Assembly: GCF_900184945.1 (NCBI RefSeq)
Contig: NZ_FXYF01000002.1
Coordinates: 434,001 to 498,000 of the forward strand
Source of the DNA: Antarctobacter aquimaris
GTDB taxonomy: Bacteria; Pseudomonadota; Alphaproteobacteria; Rhodobacterales; Rhodobacteraceae
Length of the DNA: 64,000 nucleotides
Direction: 5' to 3'
Part shown: positions 31,748 through 41,865 of the stretch, one piece after another
Layout: every line of letters begins with the position of its first letter
Numbering within the stretch: position 1 is the stretch's first letter
Translations under genes and position numbers: made by a program
Notes under the pieces: model-generated
Told to the model about the DNA's origin: nothing
The model's input: the letters and a program-made list of their open reading frames with translations, nothing else
Databases searched by the model: none

Positions 31748-33214
31748 TCAGTCCTTTTCGAAGCGGTCGCGCACCAGCCGGTCCAGCGCCAGCACGCCCC
31801 AGCCGGTCGCGCCCTTGGGGGCGAGCGCGCCGTCGGTCGTCACCTGCGCCACCCCGGCGATGTCGAGGTGGATCCAGGGGGTTTCCGCCTTGACGAAGCG
31901 TTGCAGGAACTGCGCCGCGGTGATCGCGCCTGCCGGGCGGCCGCCGACGTTCTTCATGTCGGCCTTCTGGCTTTTCAGCATGTCGTCGTAGGCCTTGCCC
32001 AGCGGCAGCCGCCAGGCGCCCTCGCCCTCGGCCTGCGCCGCCTTGAGGAAATCGGCCGCCAGCGCATCGTCGTTGGAGAAGACGGCGGCGTTTTCATGCC
32101 CCAGCGCGATGATGCAGGCGCCGGTCAGGGTGGCGAGGTCGATCATCGCGGCGGGTTTCTCGGTCTCCTGCGCGTGCCACATCACGTCGGCCAGCACCAG
32201 CCGCCCCTCGGCGTCGGTGTTGATCACCTCGATGGTGTCGCCCTTCATCGACTTGACGATGTCGCCCGGACGCTGCGCCATGTGCGAGGGCATGTTCTCG
32301 ACCAGGCCCACCATGGCGACCACATGCGCCTTGGCCTTGCGCAGGGCCAGCGCCTTCATGACGCCAGCCACGGTGCCGGCGCCGCCCATGTCCATGGTCA
32401 TGTCCTCCATGCCCTGCGCGGGCTTGAGGCTGATGCCGCCGGTGTCGAACACGACGCCCTTGCCGATCAGCGCCAGCGGCGCGCCCTCGGCCCCCTTCCA
32501 GCGCATCGTGACGACCTTGGACGGCATCGCCGAGCCCTGGCCGACGCCCAGCAGCGCGCCCATGCCCAGCTTTTCCAGCTCCGGTTCGTCCATCACCTCG
32601 ACCTCGACCCCGAGATCGCGCAGCGCCTCCAGCCGGGTGGCGAACTCCACCGTCGTCAGCACGTTGGCCGGTTCGCTGATCAGGTCGCGGGTAAAGACCA
32701 CGCCCTCGGCCAGCGCGCGGCCGGTGGCAAAGGCGGCCTCGGCCTCGGCCGGGTCCTTGACCATCAGCGTCGCCGCGGCCAGCGGCTCGGCCGCCTCGGA
32801 CTTGCGCGCGGAAAAGACGTAGCCGCGCAGCGCGATGCCCAGCGCGATCTCCTCGGGCAGGCGCGTGACCTCGACCAGAACGGTCATCGCGGATTTGCCC
32901 GCCAGCCGCGCCAGCGTGCCGCCGGCCTTGCGCGCCTCGGCGGTGGCGGGGCGGCGGTCCAGCTTGACGATGTCGACCGCCTCGGCGGCCATGCCGGCGG
33001 GCCAGGCCAGGCTCAGCGCCTCGCCGGCCGACAGCTTGCCCCAGGCGGCGCTTTCCACCGCGCGGCCCACGCCGCCCTTGGTCAGACGGTTCAGCCGCCG
33101 CGCCCCGGGGCTGAGCGTTCCGTCGGCGGTCACCATCACGGCCACCCGGCCAGCGGCCTCGCCCAGCGCCTCGAGTTCCACCTCGGCAAAGCTGATCGCG
33201 CGCACATCGGTCAT
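31748..33214 (-). CDS. pepA: leucyl aminopeptidase (M17)
   Basis: 488-residue cytosolic aminopeptidase with two metals. The N-terminal regulatory-like domain is about 1-160. The catalytic domain has LIGKGVVFDTGGISLKP, MDMGGAGTVAGVMKAL, and the M17 signature NTDAEGRLVLADVMWH. PAGAITAAQFLQRFV and TPWIHLDIAG complete the fold. Normal length. Divergent from the lpt operon. Confidence 0.96.
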   Translation of the reverse strand: MTDVRAISFAEVELEALGEAAGRVAVMVTADGTLSPGARRLNRLTKGGVGRAVESAAWGKLSAGEALSLAWPAGMAAEAVDIVKLDRRPATAEARKAGGTLARLAGKSAMTVLVEVTRLPEEIALGIALRGYVFSARKSEAAEPLAAATLMVKDPAEAEAAFATGRALAEGVVFTRDLISEPANVLTTVEFATRLEALRDLGVEVEVMDEPELEKLGMGALLGVGQGSAMPSKVVTMRWKGAEGAPLALIGKGVVFDTGGISLKPAQGMEDMTMDMGGAGTVAGVMKALALRKAKAHVVAMVGLVENMPSHMAQRPGDIVKSMKGDTIEVINTDAEGRLVLADVMWHAQETEKPAAMIDLATLTGACIIALGHENAAVFSNDDALAADFLKAAQAEGEGAWRLPLGKAYDDMLKSQKADMKNVGGRPAGAITAAQFLQRFVKAETPWIHLDIAGVAQVTTDGALAPKGATGWGVLALDRLVRDRFEKD

Positions 33215-33349
33215 CGTGTTCTTTCCCCTGAGCAGTGTTTCGCCACGAGAGGTAACGCCCGATGCCCCGCTTGACCAGTGCCACCTTTCGCATTCCCGTG
33301 TGATCCTTTAGTCTGCGCGCACCTTGTCCGTTCTGGGGGGAACCGGCGT

Positions 33350-34489
33350 TTGCAGAGATTCGACAGATATGTGCTGTCGCAACTGGTAGTCGTGTTCGGC
33401 TTTTTCGCCCTAGTCCTTGTGTCGGTCTACTGGGTGAACAAGGCCGTCACGATCTTTGACCAGCTGGTTTCGGACGGTCATGCCGTCGGCGTCGTGGCCG
33501 AGTTCACCGCCCTGTCCCTGCCCGCCGTCGTGGCCATGGTGCTGCCACTGGCGGCGTTTGCCGCCTCGGTCTACGTCACCAATCGGATGAGTTCGGACAG
33601 CGAGCTGACCGTGGTGCAGGCGACCGGCTATTCGCCCTGGCGGCTGGCGCGACCGGTGCTGATCTTTGGCGTGCTGGTCGCGCTGATGCTCTCGACGCTG
33701 ACGCATGTCCTCGTGCCGAAGTCGCTGGAACAGCTTCGCCTGCGCGAACGGGAACTGGCCGCCTCGGTCACCGCGCGGCTGCTGCGCGACGGGGTCTTTC
33801 TGCATCCGATCGCCGGCGTGACCTTCTACATCCGCGACATCACCGCGACGGGCGAGTTGCGTGATGTCGTGCTGTCGGACCGCCGCACCGAGGGGCGCGA
33901 GGTCACCTACACCTCGGAGCGGGCCTACCTGATCCGCGACGACGAAGGCCCCAAGATGGTGATGCTGTCGGGCATGGCGCAGACGCTGGACATGGTCGAG
34001 CGGCGGCTGTCGACCACGAATTTCACCGACCTGACCTATGACGTGTCCGGGCTGATCACCTCGTCCCGGCCAACGAAACGGCGGCTGAACTACATGTCGA
34101 CCTTCGAGCTGCTGGCCGATCCGGTGGCCTCGGCCGAAGAGGCCAAGGACAAGCCCGGCGAGGCGCTGGAAGAGGCGCACATGCGGTTCCAGCTGCCGCT
34201 GCTGGCGCTGGTGGCGGCGCTGGTCGGCAACGCGGCGCTGATGGTGGGCGGCTTTTCGCGTTTTGGCGTCACCCGGCAGATCGTCTTTGCCATCGTCCTG
34301 CTGGTGGCGGTCAAGCTGGTGGAAAGCGCGGTCACCGACCCGGTGCGCGGCGATCCGCGACTCTGGCCGCTGGTCTACCTGCCCAGCCTCATCGGCCTGC
34401 TGATGGTCTGGGCGCTGCTGCGCCAGGCGGCGCGCCCCTTCCGGCCCCGGCGCGCTCGGCGCGGCGACCCGGCAGAGGTGGCGGCATGA
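33350..34489 (+). CDS. lptF: LPS export permease LptF
   Basis: 379-residue inner-membrane half of the LptB2FG extractor. It opens LQRFDRYVLSQLVVVFGFFALVLVSVYWVNK (first membrane helix); three N-terminal helices are followed by a periplasmic beta-jellyroll (about 125-260) and three C-terminal helices (LLALVAALVGNAALMVGG, IVFAIVLLVAVKLVESA, LVYLPSLIGLLMVWALL). The start is the TTG at 33350, with GGGGGGAA about 9 bases upstream; the ATG further upstream would add a non-hydrophobic, unlikely N terminus. Overlaps lptG by four bases. Confidence 0.94.
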   Translation: MQRFDRYVLSQLVVVFGFFALVLVSVYWVNKAVTIFDQLVSDGHAVGVVAEFTALSLPAVVAMVLPLAAFAASVYVTNRMSSDSELTVVQATGYSPWRLARPVLIFGVLVALMLSTLTHVLVPKSLEQLRLRERELAASVTARLLRDGVFLHPIAGVTFYIRDITATGELRDVVLSDRRTEGREVTYTSERAYLIRDDEGPKMVMLSGMAQTLDMVERRLSTTNFTDLTYDVSGLITSSRPTKRRLNYMSTFELLADPVASAEEAKDKPGEALEEAHMRFQLPLLALVAALVGNAALMVGGFSRFGVTRQIVFAIVLLVAVKLVESAVTDPVRGDPRLWPLVYLPSLIGLLMVWALLRQAARPFRPRRARRGDPAEVAA

Positions 34490-35580
34490 TCCTGCACCGC
34501 TACTTTGCCCGCCGCTTCCTGTGGCTGTTCCTGGCCCTGCTGGCGATCTTCGGGCTGTTCCAGGGCCTGCTCGACCTGATCGAGGAAATGCGCCGCTTCG
34601 ACGATTCGGTCAGCTTTGGCCACGTGGTGCAGATGGTGCTGCTGAAATTGCCGACGGGTCTCTACGAGATCATCCCGCTGGTGGTGATCCTGGCCACTGT
34701 GGCGATGTTTCTCGGCCTCGCGCGGTCGTCCGAGCTTGTGGTGACGCGCGCCGCCGGGCGCTCGGGCCTGACCGCGCTGCTGGCGCCGGTGCTGGTCGCG
34801 CTGGTGCTGGGCGGGCTGGTGGTGGCGCTGATGAACCCCATCGTTTCGGCCACGTCCAAGCGCTACGCCGACCTGCTGGAGGTCTACGAGAGCGGCACCA
34901 CCTCGGCGGTCTCGATCGGACCCGAGGGCCTGTGGCTGCGGCAGGGCGGAACCGAGGGGCAGGCGGTGATCCATGCCGCCCGCGCCAACCCCGAGGCAAC
35001 CAGGCTGTTCGAGGTCTCGATCGTCGTCTACGCCCCCGGTGGCGGGCCGATGACCCGCATCCTGGCGGAAAGCGCCCGGCTAGAGGACGGGTTCTGGCTG
35101 CTCAGCAACGCCAAGGCCTGGCCGCTGGCGCTGGGCCTGAACCCGGAATCCGGGGCCCGCACGCATGACCTGCTGCGGTTGCCGTCCAGCCTGACGCAGG
35201 ACAGCATCCGCGACCGCTTTGGCAAGCCCTCGGCGGTGGCGATCTGGGACCTGCCCGCCTTCATCGCCGGGCTGGAATCGGCGGGCTTTTCCGCCCGGCG
35301 GCACGTGGTCTGGCTGCACATGGAACTGTCGCGCCCGCTGTTCCTGGTGGCGATGACGCTGGTCGGCGCGGCCTTCACCATGCGGCCCACCCGGCTGGGC
35401 CGCACCGGCGTCGCGATCCTGTCCGCGGTCCTGCTTGGCTTTGGCTTGTATTACGTGCGAAGCTTTGCCCAGATCATGGGGGAAAACGGCCAGCTTTCGC
35501 CGCTGGTCGCGGCCTGGGTTCCGCCGGTGGCCTCTGTCCTGCTGGCGATGGGGCTGGTTCTGCATATGGAGGACGGATGA
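34486..35580 (+). CDS. lptG: LPS export permease LptG
   Basis: 364 residues, partner of LptF: MILHRYFARRFLWLFLALLAIFGLFQGLLDLIEEMR with the first helix, GLYEIIPLVVILATVAMFLGLARSSELVVTRAAG with the coupling region for LptB, a periplasmic jellyroll, and three C-terminal helices. ATGA overlap with lptF and again with lptD, so the three are translationally linked. lptB, lptC and lptA are not in the window. Confidence 0.94.
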   Translation: MILHRYFARRFLWLFLALLAIFGLFQGLLDLIEEMRRFDDSVSFGHVVQMVLLKLPTGLYEIIPLVVILATVAMFLGLARSSELVVTRAAGRSGLTALLAPVLVALVLGGLVVALMNPIVSATSKRYADLLEVYESGTTSAVSIGPEGLWLRQGGTEGQAVIHAARANPEATRLFEVSIVVYAPGGGPMTRILAESARLEDGFWLLSNAKAWPLALGLNPESGARTHDLLRLPSSLTQDSIRDRFGKPSAVAIWDLPAFIAGLESAGFSARRHVVWLHMELSRPLFLVAMTLVGAAFTMRPTRLGRTGVAILSAVLLGFGLYYVRSFAQIMGENGQLSPLVAAWVPPVASVLLAMGLVLHMEDG

Positions 35581-37763
35581 CACGCGCGTTCCCACGTCTG
35601 GCCTCACGTCTGGCCGGCCTGGCCGCAGTGCTTGCGCTGCTGCTGGCCCTGCCCCTGCGCGCGCAGGACACATCGCAGGATGGCGCGGCCAAGCCGGCCA
35701 TGCTGCTGGCCGATTCCGTCTACGTCGAGAACGAGGAGCGCCTGGTCGCCACCGGCAACGTCGAGGCGTTCCACGACGGGGTGACGCTGACCGCCACCCG
35801 CATCCTCTATGACCGTACCACCGACAGCCTGACCATCGACGGCCCGATTCGCATCACCGACGCCGCGGGCAACGTCATGACCGCCGATTTCGCGCAGCTG
35901 GACCGCGGCTTGCAGAACGGCTTGCTGGCCGGCGCGCGGCTGGTGCTGGACCAGCAGTTGCAGCTTGCCTCGGTCGAGGCGCGCCGCGTCGAGGGCCGCT
36001 ACACCCAGCTCAGCCGCGTCGCCGTCACCTCCTGCCAGGTCTGCGGGCCACGCGGCGTGCCGCTGTGGCAGATCCGCGCCGCCCGCGTCGTGCACGACCA
36101 GGAAGAACGGCAGCTCTACTTCGACGGCGCGCAGTTTCGCGTGCTGGACGTGCCGGTGTTCTACTTCCCGCACCTGCGCCTGCCGGACCCCACGCTGAAA
36201 CGCGCGCGCGGCTTTCTCGTGCCCAGTTTCCGCAGCTCCACCCTGCTGGGGTTCGGCATCAAGACGCCCTACTTCGTCCCCTTCGGTCCGCACAAGGACC
36301 TGACGCTGACGCCCTACCTGTCGCCCAAGACGCGCACGCTGGAACTGCGCTATCGCCAGGCCTTTCGCAACGGCAGCCTGACCCTGGAGGGCGCGGCCAG
36401 CTCCGACACGCTCAAGACCGACGGCCTGCGCGGCTACCTCTTCGCCGAGGGCGATTTTCTGATCGCCGGGGACTACAAGCTGGATTTCCGGCTGAAATCC
36501 GTCTCCGACGACGCCTATCTCAACGATTACGGCATCAGCAGCGCCGACCGGCTGGAAAGCTCGGTGTCGCTGCGCCGGGTGCAGCGGGACGGCTTCATGC
36601 GCGCCAGCGTGCTGAACTACGAGACGCTGCGCGACTTCGAAAGCAACGACACCCAGCCCCGCTTCATCGCCGATTATTTCATCGAACGGCGCTATTTCCC
36701 GCGCATCGGGGGCGAGCTTCGCCTGGCCGCCGAGGCGCACGGCCACCTGCGCCAGTCCAAGCGCGCCACCGACGGCCCCGACGACGATCTCGAGGTCGAC
36801 GGCCGCGACGTCGCGCGCCTCAACGCCGAGTTTAGCTGGCGGAACCGCTGGACGCTGGCGGGCGGGCTGCGCGCCGGGGTCTCGACCCACCTCTGGGTCG
36901 ATCGCTACATGACCGAACAGGATGTCACCTCCTCGCCCGAGGTCAGCCGCGCGATCGCCGGTGTCGCGGTGGAACTGCGCTACCCGATGCAACGGCGCGG
37001 CGCGGCGGGCGGGCGCACCCTGTTCGAACCGGTGGTCCAGCTGGGCTGGGTCGGCGGCGAACGGCTGAAGAACCCCAACGACGAAAGCACCCGGGTCGAA
37101 TTCGACGAGGCCAACCTGCTGTCGCTGTCGCGTTTCCCGGCCGCCGACCGGCGCGAACACGGCGCGACGCTGGCCGCCGGGGTGCGCTGGATGCATCAGG
37201 CGCCCACCGGCTGGTCCGCCGCGCTGACGCTGGGCCAGGTCTGGCGCGACAGCGCGGACAGCGATTTTTCGCGCACCTCCGGGCTGGCTGGCACCACGTC
37301 CGACCTGCTGATCGCCGGGCGCTTTTCCAACCCGCTGGGGATCACCCTGTCGATGCGCGGCCTGCTGGATACCGACATGCAGGTCGCCAAGGCCGAGGCG
37401 CGCGCCGGCTGGTCGACCTCGCGGATGGACCTCGGCGCCTCCTACCTGCTGCTCGAGGCCGACCCCGACGAGGACCGCGACCAGACGCAGGCCGAATGGA
37501 CCTTTGACGGCCGCTACCAGGTGACCCGCCACTGGGCCACCTCGGGCGAGGCGCGCTACGATCTTTCCGACCGCCGGGTTGACCGCGTCGGCCTTGGCCT
37601 GCAATACCGCAATGAATGCATCCAGGTGGACTTCCAGGCCACGCGGAACTATGCCTCCGCGACCAACCTCGAACCCTCCACGGAATTCGACCTGACCGTC
37701 GCGCTGATGGGTTTCAGCACCGGCGGCAGTGGCAAGGAGTATCGCCGCACATGTTCCTTCTGA
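35577..37763 (+). CDS. lptD: LPS-assembly outer-membrane protein LptD
   Basis: 728 residues: signal peptide about 1-31 (LAGLAAVLALLLALPLRAQ), then a periplasmic LptA/OstA-like domain (about 35-190: ADSVYVENEERLVATGNVEA, TVTA-type strands) with the cysteine pair of TSCQVCG, then a large outer-membrane barrel (about 210-728: PYFVPFGPHKDLTLTPYLSPKT...). It ends in YRRTCSF, the aromatic C terminus expected for barrel insertion. The last 13 bases overlap the next gene. Confidence 0.95.
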   Translation: MTRAFPRLASRLAGLAAVLALLLALPLRAQDTSQDGAAKPAMLLADSVYVENEERLVATGNVEAFHDGVTLTATRILYDRTTDSLTIDGPIRITDAAGNVMTADFAQLDRGLQNGLLAGARLVLDQQLQLASVEARRVEGRYTQLSRVAVTSCQVCGPRGVPLWQIRAARVVHDQEERQLYFDGAQFRVLDVPVFYFPHLRLPDPTLKRARGFLVPSFRSSTLLGFGIKTPYFVPFGPHKDLTLTPYLSPKTRTLELRYRQAFRNGSLTLEGAASSDTLKTDGLRGYLFAEGDFLIAGDYKLDFRLKSVSDDAYLNDYGISSADRLESSVSLRRVQRDGFMRASVLNYETLRDFESNDTQPRFIADYFIERRYFPRIGGELRLAAEAHGHLRQSKRATDGPDDDLEVDGRDVARLNAEFSWRNRWTLAGGLRAGVSTHLWVDRYMTEQDVTSSPEVSRAIAGVAVELRYPMQRRGAAGGRTLFEPVVQLGWVGGERLKNPNDESTRVEFDEANLLSLSRFPAADRREHGATLAAGVRWMHQAPTGWSAALTLGQVWRDSADSDFSRTSGLAGTTSDLLIAGRFSNPLGITLSMRGLLDTDMQVAKAEARAGWSTSRMDLGASYLLLEADPDEDRDQTQAEWTFDGRYQVTRHWATSGEARYDLSDRRVDRVGLGLQYRNECIQVDFQATRNYASATNLEPSTEFDLTVALMGFSTGGSGKEYRRTCSF

Positions 37764-38974
37764 CCCGTTTCCTCTCGCCGCTCCTTGTCGTCGCCGGACT
37801 CGCGCTGGCGCCCGTGCCGGCCTCCGCGCAAAACCTCTTCGGGCCGGCCATCCGGGTGAACGACGCGGTGATCACCGGCTACGAGATCCAGCAGCGCCGG
37901 CAGATGCTGCAGGTGCTGCGGGCGCCCGGCGACCTGACCAAGGTCGCGCGCGACCAGCTGATCGACGACCGCCTGCGCGTGCAGGCCGCCTCCGACAACG
38001 GCATCCGCCCGACCGAGGAAGAGGTGCTGGACGGCATGGCCGAATTCGCCGGCCGCGCCAACATGGACCGCGACCAGTTCGTCGCCGCGCTCGCCGCCGA
38101 GGGCGTGGCCGAGCAGACCTTCCGCGACTTCGTGCAGGCCGGCCTCAGCTGGCGCCAACTGGTGCAGGCGCGGTTCGGCGCGCGCTCTTCCGTCTCCGAG
38201 GACGAGATCGACCGCGCCCTGTCGCGGCAGGGCGGCGGCAGCAGCGTCCGCGTCCTGCTGTCCGAGATCATCATGCCGATGCCCCCCGAGCAGGAAACCG
38301 AGGTCCGCGAGCGCGCCGAGCGCATTGCCCGGATAACCAGCTTTGGTGCCTTCTCGGCCGAGGCGCAGCGCTACTCCGCAACCGCCACCCGCGACGCCGG
38401 CGGCCGCCTGCCCTGGCAGAACCTCAGCGACCTGCCGCCGCCGCTGCAACCGGTGCTGCTGGGCCTCGCCCCCGGCGAGGTCACCGACCCGATCCCGCTC
38501 GACGGCGCCATCGCGCTGTTCCAGCTGCGCGACATCGCCGAGGGCGACTATACCGCGCCCAGGGTGGCCGCGGTGGAATACGCCGCCTATTACATGGCGG
38601 GCGGGCGGTCGCCCGAGACGCTGGCCAAGGCGCGCGAGATCGCCGGCCGGATCGACCGCTGCGACGACCTCTACGGCATCGCCAAGGGCCAGCCGCCCGA
38701 GGTGCTGGAACGTGGCACGCTGCCGGTGAACGACCTGCCGACCGACATCGCCTTCGAGCTGTCCAAGCTCGACCCGGGCGAGGTGTCCACCGCGCTGACG
38801 CGGTCCGGCGGGCAGACGCTGGTGTTCCTGATGATGTGCGGCCGCACCAGCGAGATCGCCGAGGACATCGACCGCACCGAGATCACCATCGGTCTGCGCA
38901 ACCAGCGCCTGGCCGCGCTCGCCGACGGCTATCTCGCGCAGCTGCGCGCCGACGCCCTCATCGTCGAGAAATGA
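37751..38974 (+). CDS. surA: periplasmic chaperone/peptidyl-prolyl isomerase, SurA-like
   Basis: 407 residues with signal peptide about 1-26 (FLLTRFLSPLLVVAGLALAPVPASA). The helical chaperone module (IRVNDAVITGYEIQQRRQML..., 30-150) is followed by one parvulin-type domain (about 165-260: VLLSEIIMPMPPEQ, TRDAGGRLPWQNLSDLPPPLQPVLLGLAPGEVTDPI). A second, degenerate parvulin-like region follows (PTDIAFELSKLDPGEVSTAL). SurA assists LptD folding, so adjacency is functional. Its ATG lies 13 bases inside lptD. Confidence 0.92.
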   Translation: MFLLTRFLSPLLVVAGLALAPVPASAQNLFGPAIRVNDAVITGYEIQQRRQMLQVLRAPGDLTKVARDQLIDDRLRVQAASDNGIRPTEEEVLDGMAEFAGRANMDRDQFVAALAAEGVAEQTFRDFVQAGLSWRQLVQARFGARSSVSEDEIDRALSRQGGGSSVRVLLSEIIMPMPPEQETEVRERAERIARITSFGAFSAEAQRYSATATRDAGGRLPWQNLSDLPPPLQPVLLGLAPGEVTDPIPLDGAIALFQLRDIAEGDYTAPRVAAVEYAAYYMAGGRSPETLAKAREIAGRIDRCDDLYGIAKGQPPEVLERGTLPVNDLPTDIAFELSKLDPGEVSTALTRSGGQTLVFLMMCGRTSEIAEDIDRTEITIGLRNQRLAALADGYLAQLRADALIVEK

Positions 38975-39936
38975 CGCGGGCAGAGGCGCCGGTTGCGCTC
39001 AGCTGCGGTGAACCTGCCGGCATCGGGCCGGAGCTGGCGGAATCCGCCTGGGAGCAGCTGAAAGGCGACCTGCCCTTCGTATGGATCGGCGATCCGGCGC
39101 ACCTGCCCGGACAGGTGCCGCATGTCATCGTCGACGATCCGGCACAGGCGGTTGAGGCCTCGGCCGCAGCCCTGCCGGTCTGGCCGATCCCGGTGCCCGG
39201 CCCACGCGTGCCCGGCGTGCCGCAGCCAGTGCAGGCCGGCGGCGTGATCCGGTCCATCGAAGAGGGCGTGCGGCTGGTGCAGTCGGGCGCGGCACGGGCG
39301 CTTTGCACCCTGCCGATCCACAAGCAGGCGCTGGCCGAGGGCGCAGGCTTTGCCTTTCCCGGCCATACCGAGTTCCTCGCCCACCTGGCGGGGGTGGACG
39401 AGGTGGTGATGATGCTGGCCTCGGACCGCCTCCGCGTGGTCCCGGTGACGATCCACATCGCGCTGTCCGAAGTCCCCCGCGCCCTGACCGCCGACCTGCT
39501 GGAGCGGCGCATCCGCATCACCCGCCGGGCGCTGGTCACCCAGTTCGGCATCGCCGACCCGCGCCTCGCGGTGGCCGGGTTGAACCCGCATGCCGGCGAA
39601 GGCGGGCGCATGGGCCGCGAGGAGAGCCAGCTGATTGCCCCGGTGCTGGAGCGCCTGCGCGCCGAGGGGATGGACCTGCGCGGCCCGCTGCCCGCCGACA
39701 CGATGTTCCACGAACGCGCCCGCGCCGGCTATGACGCAGCGCTCTGCATGTACCACGACCAGGCGCTGATCCCGATCAAGACGCTGGACTTCGACGAAGG
39801 CGTGAACGTCACGCTGGGCCTGCCCTTCGTGCGCACCTCGCCCGACCACGGCACCGCCTTCGACATCGCGGGCCGTGGGATGGCGAACCCGTCCTCGACG
39901 CTGGCCGCCCTGCGCATGGCCGCGCGGCTGGCATGA
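38971..39936 (+). CDS. pdxA: 4-hydroxythreonine-4-phosphate dehydrogenase
   Basis: 321 residues, pyridoxal phosphate synthesis. [15 protein letters not shown] is the substrate site, [13 protein letters not shown] and [19 protein letters not shown] carry metal-binding histidines, and [44 protein letters not shown] is complete. The ATG overlaps the surA stop (ATGA). The lpt-surA-pdxA-rsmA order is widely conserved. Confidence 0.96.
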   Translation: MTRAEAPVALSCGEPAGIGPELAESAWEQLKGDLPFVWIGDPAHLPGQVPHVIVDDPAQAVEASAAALPVWPIPVPGPRVPGVPQPVQAGGVIRSIEEGVRLVQSGAARALCTLPIHKQALAEGAGFAFPGHTEFLAHLAGVDEVVMMLASDRLRVVPVTIHIALSEVPRALTADLLERRIRITRRALVTQFGIADPRLAVAGLNPHAGEGGRMGREESQLIAPVLERLRAEGMDLRGPLPADTMFHERARAGYDAALCMYHDQALIPIKTLDFDEGVNVTLGLPFVRTSPDHGTAFDIAGRGMANPSSTLAALRMAARLA

Positions 39937-39956
39937 AGTCGCCCCGCGCGCCACGG

Positions 39957-40007
39957 GCGCAAATTTCACCCCTGAAATTTGCAAATTCCGTCCGCGGAAT
40001 TTGCGCC
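39957..40007. repeat. tandem hairpins between pdxA and rsmA
   Basis: GCAAATTTCA (39959-39968) pairs with TGAAATTTGC (39973-39982), and GCAAATTCCG (39981-39990) with CGGAATTTGC (39995-40004). The outermost arms, GGCGCAAATT and AATTTGCGCC, can also pair with each other, so alternative folds exist. It is AT-rich against its surroundings and ends 18 bases before the rsmA start. May regulate rsmA or be a decayed palindromic repeat. Confidence 0.6.
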
Positions 40008-40024
40008 AGACCCCGCCGAGGCAC

Positions 40025-40873
40025 ATGAGCCAGATCGATTCCCTGCCCCCGCTGCGCGAGGTCATCGCCACGCATGAGCTCAGCGCGCGCAAGTCGCTGG
40101 GCCAGAACTTTCTTCTGGACCTCAACCTGACCTCGCGCATCGCCCGTATCGCCGGCGACCTGACGCAGACCGACGTGCTGGAGGTCGGCCCCGGTCCTGG
40201 CGGGCTGACCCGCGGCCTTCTGGCCGAGGGCGCGCGCAAGGTGCTGGCCGTGGAAAAGGACCGCCGCTGCCTGCCCGCGCTGGCCGAGATCGCCGCCGCC
40301 TATCCCGGCCGGCTGGAGGTGATCGAGGGCGATGCGCTGGATGTCGACGTCTCGGCCCACCTGACACAACCCTACGCGATCTGCGCCAACCTGCCCTACA
40401 ATGTCGGCACCGAACTGCTGGTGCGCTGGCTGACGCCACCAGATTGGCCGCCGGCCTGGCGCTCACTCACGCTGATGTTCCAGAAGGAAGTGGCCGAGCG
40501 GATCGTGGCCGAGCCGGGATCCAAGGCCTACGGACGCCTCGCGCTGCTGGCCCAGTGGCGCTGCGACGCGCGCATCGCGCTGACCCTGCCGCCAAGCGCC
40601 TTTACGCCGCCGCCCAAGGTCAGCTCGGCCGTGGTGCACCTGACCGCCCTGCCCGTACCGCGTTTCGCCGCGGACCAGAAGGTGCTGGAACGGGTGGTGG
40701 CGGCGGCCTTCAATCAGCGGCGCAAGATGCTGCGCGCGGCGCTCAAGGGGCTGTCGCCCGACATCGAGGCGCATCTGAACGCAGTCGGCATCGCCCCCAC
40801 CGAACGCGCCGAGCGCGTGCCGCTGGAGGGCTTCTGCGCCCTGGCGCGCAGCCTCGCGGCCGCGAACCCGTAA
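40025..40873 (+). CDS. rsmA: 16S rRNA dimethyladenosine transferase
   Basis: 282 residues (KsgA), dimethylating A1518 and A1519 of 16S r[24 protein letters not shown] is the opening, [15 protein letters not shown] the SAM-binding motif [19 protein letters not shown] motif IV (NLPY), and [15 protein letters not shown] the C-terminal signature. The start [14 protein letters not shown] at 40025 is chosen over in-frame upstream codons that overlap pdxA. Confidence 0.96.
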   Translation: MSQIDSLPPLREVIATHELSARKSLGQNFLLDLNLTSRIARIAGDLTQTDVLEVGPGPGGLTRGLLAEGARKVLAVEKDRRCLPALAEIAAAYPGRLEVIEGDALDVDVSAHLTQPYAICANLPYNVGTELLVRWLTPPDWPPAWRSLTLMFQKEVAERIVAEPGSKAYGRLALLAQWRCDARIALTLPPSAFTPPPKVSSAVVHLTALPVPRFAADQKVLERVVAAAFNQRRKMLRAALKGLSPDIEAHLNAVGIAPTERAERVPLEGFCALARSLAAANP

Positions 40874-40882
40874 CTCAAAGGA

Positions 40883-41677
40883 TCATTCCGCAGCGTCAGG
40901 CGGGGGCACGTCGCCGGGAGCCTGGGATTCGGGCGCGTCGGCCTCGGGCTTCTTGCGCGGCTTGCGCGGGGCGCGTGGCTTCTTGGGCTTGTCCTCGGCC
41001 GCGGCCTCCGGTGCGGACGCCTCGGCGTCGGGCTGCTGCTCGGGCGCCGGGTCGGCCGGCCTCGGCTTGGGTGCGCGCTGGCGCGGCTCCGGCTTGGGTT
41101 CGGGCTTGGGATCGGACTTGGGCTGGCGCTCGGCCCGGCTTTCGGGCGTGTCCACCAGTCCGGGGCCGTCATCCTCGCCGGTCAGGTCCAGCACGTCGGG
41201 CAGCACCGGGGCGCCACGCTCTTCCGAAGACGGCCCACCCTGCTGCGGCCGCGGCTGACGCTCGGGACGGCTCTCCGGCTCGCTCCCGTCGCGCTGCGGA
41301 CGGTCACGGTCGCGCTGGGGCTGACGGTCGCGATTCTCGCGGCTCTCGCGCTCCTGCTGAGCCTGGCGGTCCTGCTGCGCCTGGCGGTCGCGGTTCTCGC
41401 GTTCCTGCTGCTCGCGCCGCTGGTCCTGCTCGCGCTGGGCCTCGCCCAGCATGCGCAGGTAATGCTCCGCGTGCTGCTGGAAGTTCTCGGCCGCCACACG
41501 GTCATTCGACAGTGCGGCGTCGCGCGCCAGCTGGTTGTATTTCTCAATGATCTGCTGCGGCGTGCCGCGCACCTTGCCCTCCGGGCCGCTGCTGTCGAAC
41601 ACGCGGTTCACAACATTGCCGACAGGATTGCGGTTGCGGTTATTCTTGTTCCGCGAGCGGGATTTGGAAGAACGCAT
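40883..41677 (-). CDS. DUF4167 domain protein
   Basis: 264 residues. The conserved domain is at the N terminus (RSRNKNNRNRNPVGNVVNRVFDSSGPEGKVRGTPQQIIEKYNQLARDAALSNDRVAAENFQQHAEHYLR condensed: about residues 5-80). The rest is a very low-complexity tail rich in Gln, Arg, Glu, Pro and Lys. DUF4167 proteins are restricted to alphaproteobacteria; the basic N terminus suggests nucleic-acid binding, but the role is unknown. Convergent with rsmA, 9 bases apart. The 188 bases upstream show no gene. Confidence 0.85.
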   Translation of the reverse strand: MRSSKSRSRNKNNRNRNPVGNVVNRVFDSSGPEGKVRGTPQQIIEKYNQLARDAALSNDRVAAENFQQHAEHYLRMLGEAQREQDQRREQQERENRDRQAQQDRQAQQERESRENRDRQPQRDRDRPQRDGSEPESRPERQPRPQQGGPSSEERGAPVLPDVLDLTGEDDGPGLVDTPESRAERQPKSDPKPEPKPEPRQRAPKPRPADPAPEQQPDAEASAPEAAAEDKPKKPRAPRKPRKKPEADAPESQAPGDVPPPDAAE

Positions 41678-41865
41678 ATGTTTTTATTTCCAGCCTTATT
41701 GCGACGGCTTGGTGACGGAATGCAGCGCGTCATGCGCCAAACTGGTCGGTGTCACCCTGATGTTGGCTTGATGTTGCACCGGACCGGCCCGCAAGCCGTT
41801 CGACTGCGCAACTTGGTCTGAATATGCACATGGACTGCGCAGAGACAAGGGGAAACGCCCGGCGT

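Noticed and set aside
41280-41480. Short repeated CGGTCGCG/CTGCTG units as a CRISPR-like or tandem array
   Set aside because: They encode the Gln/Arg/Glu-rich tail of the DUF4167 protein and have no regular spacer structure.
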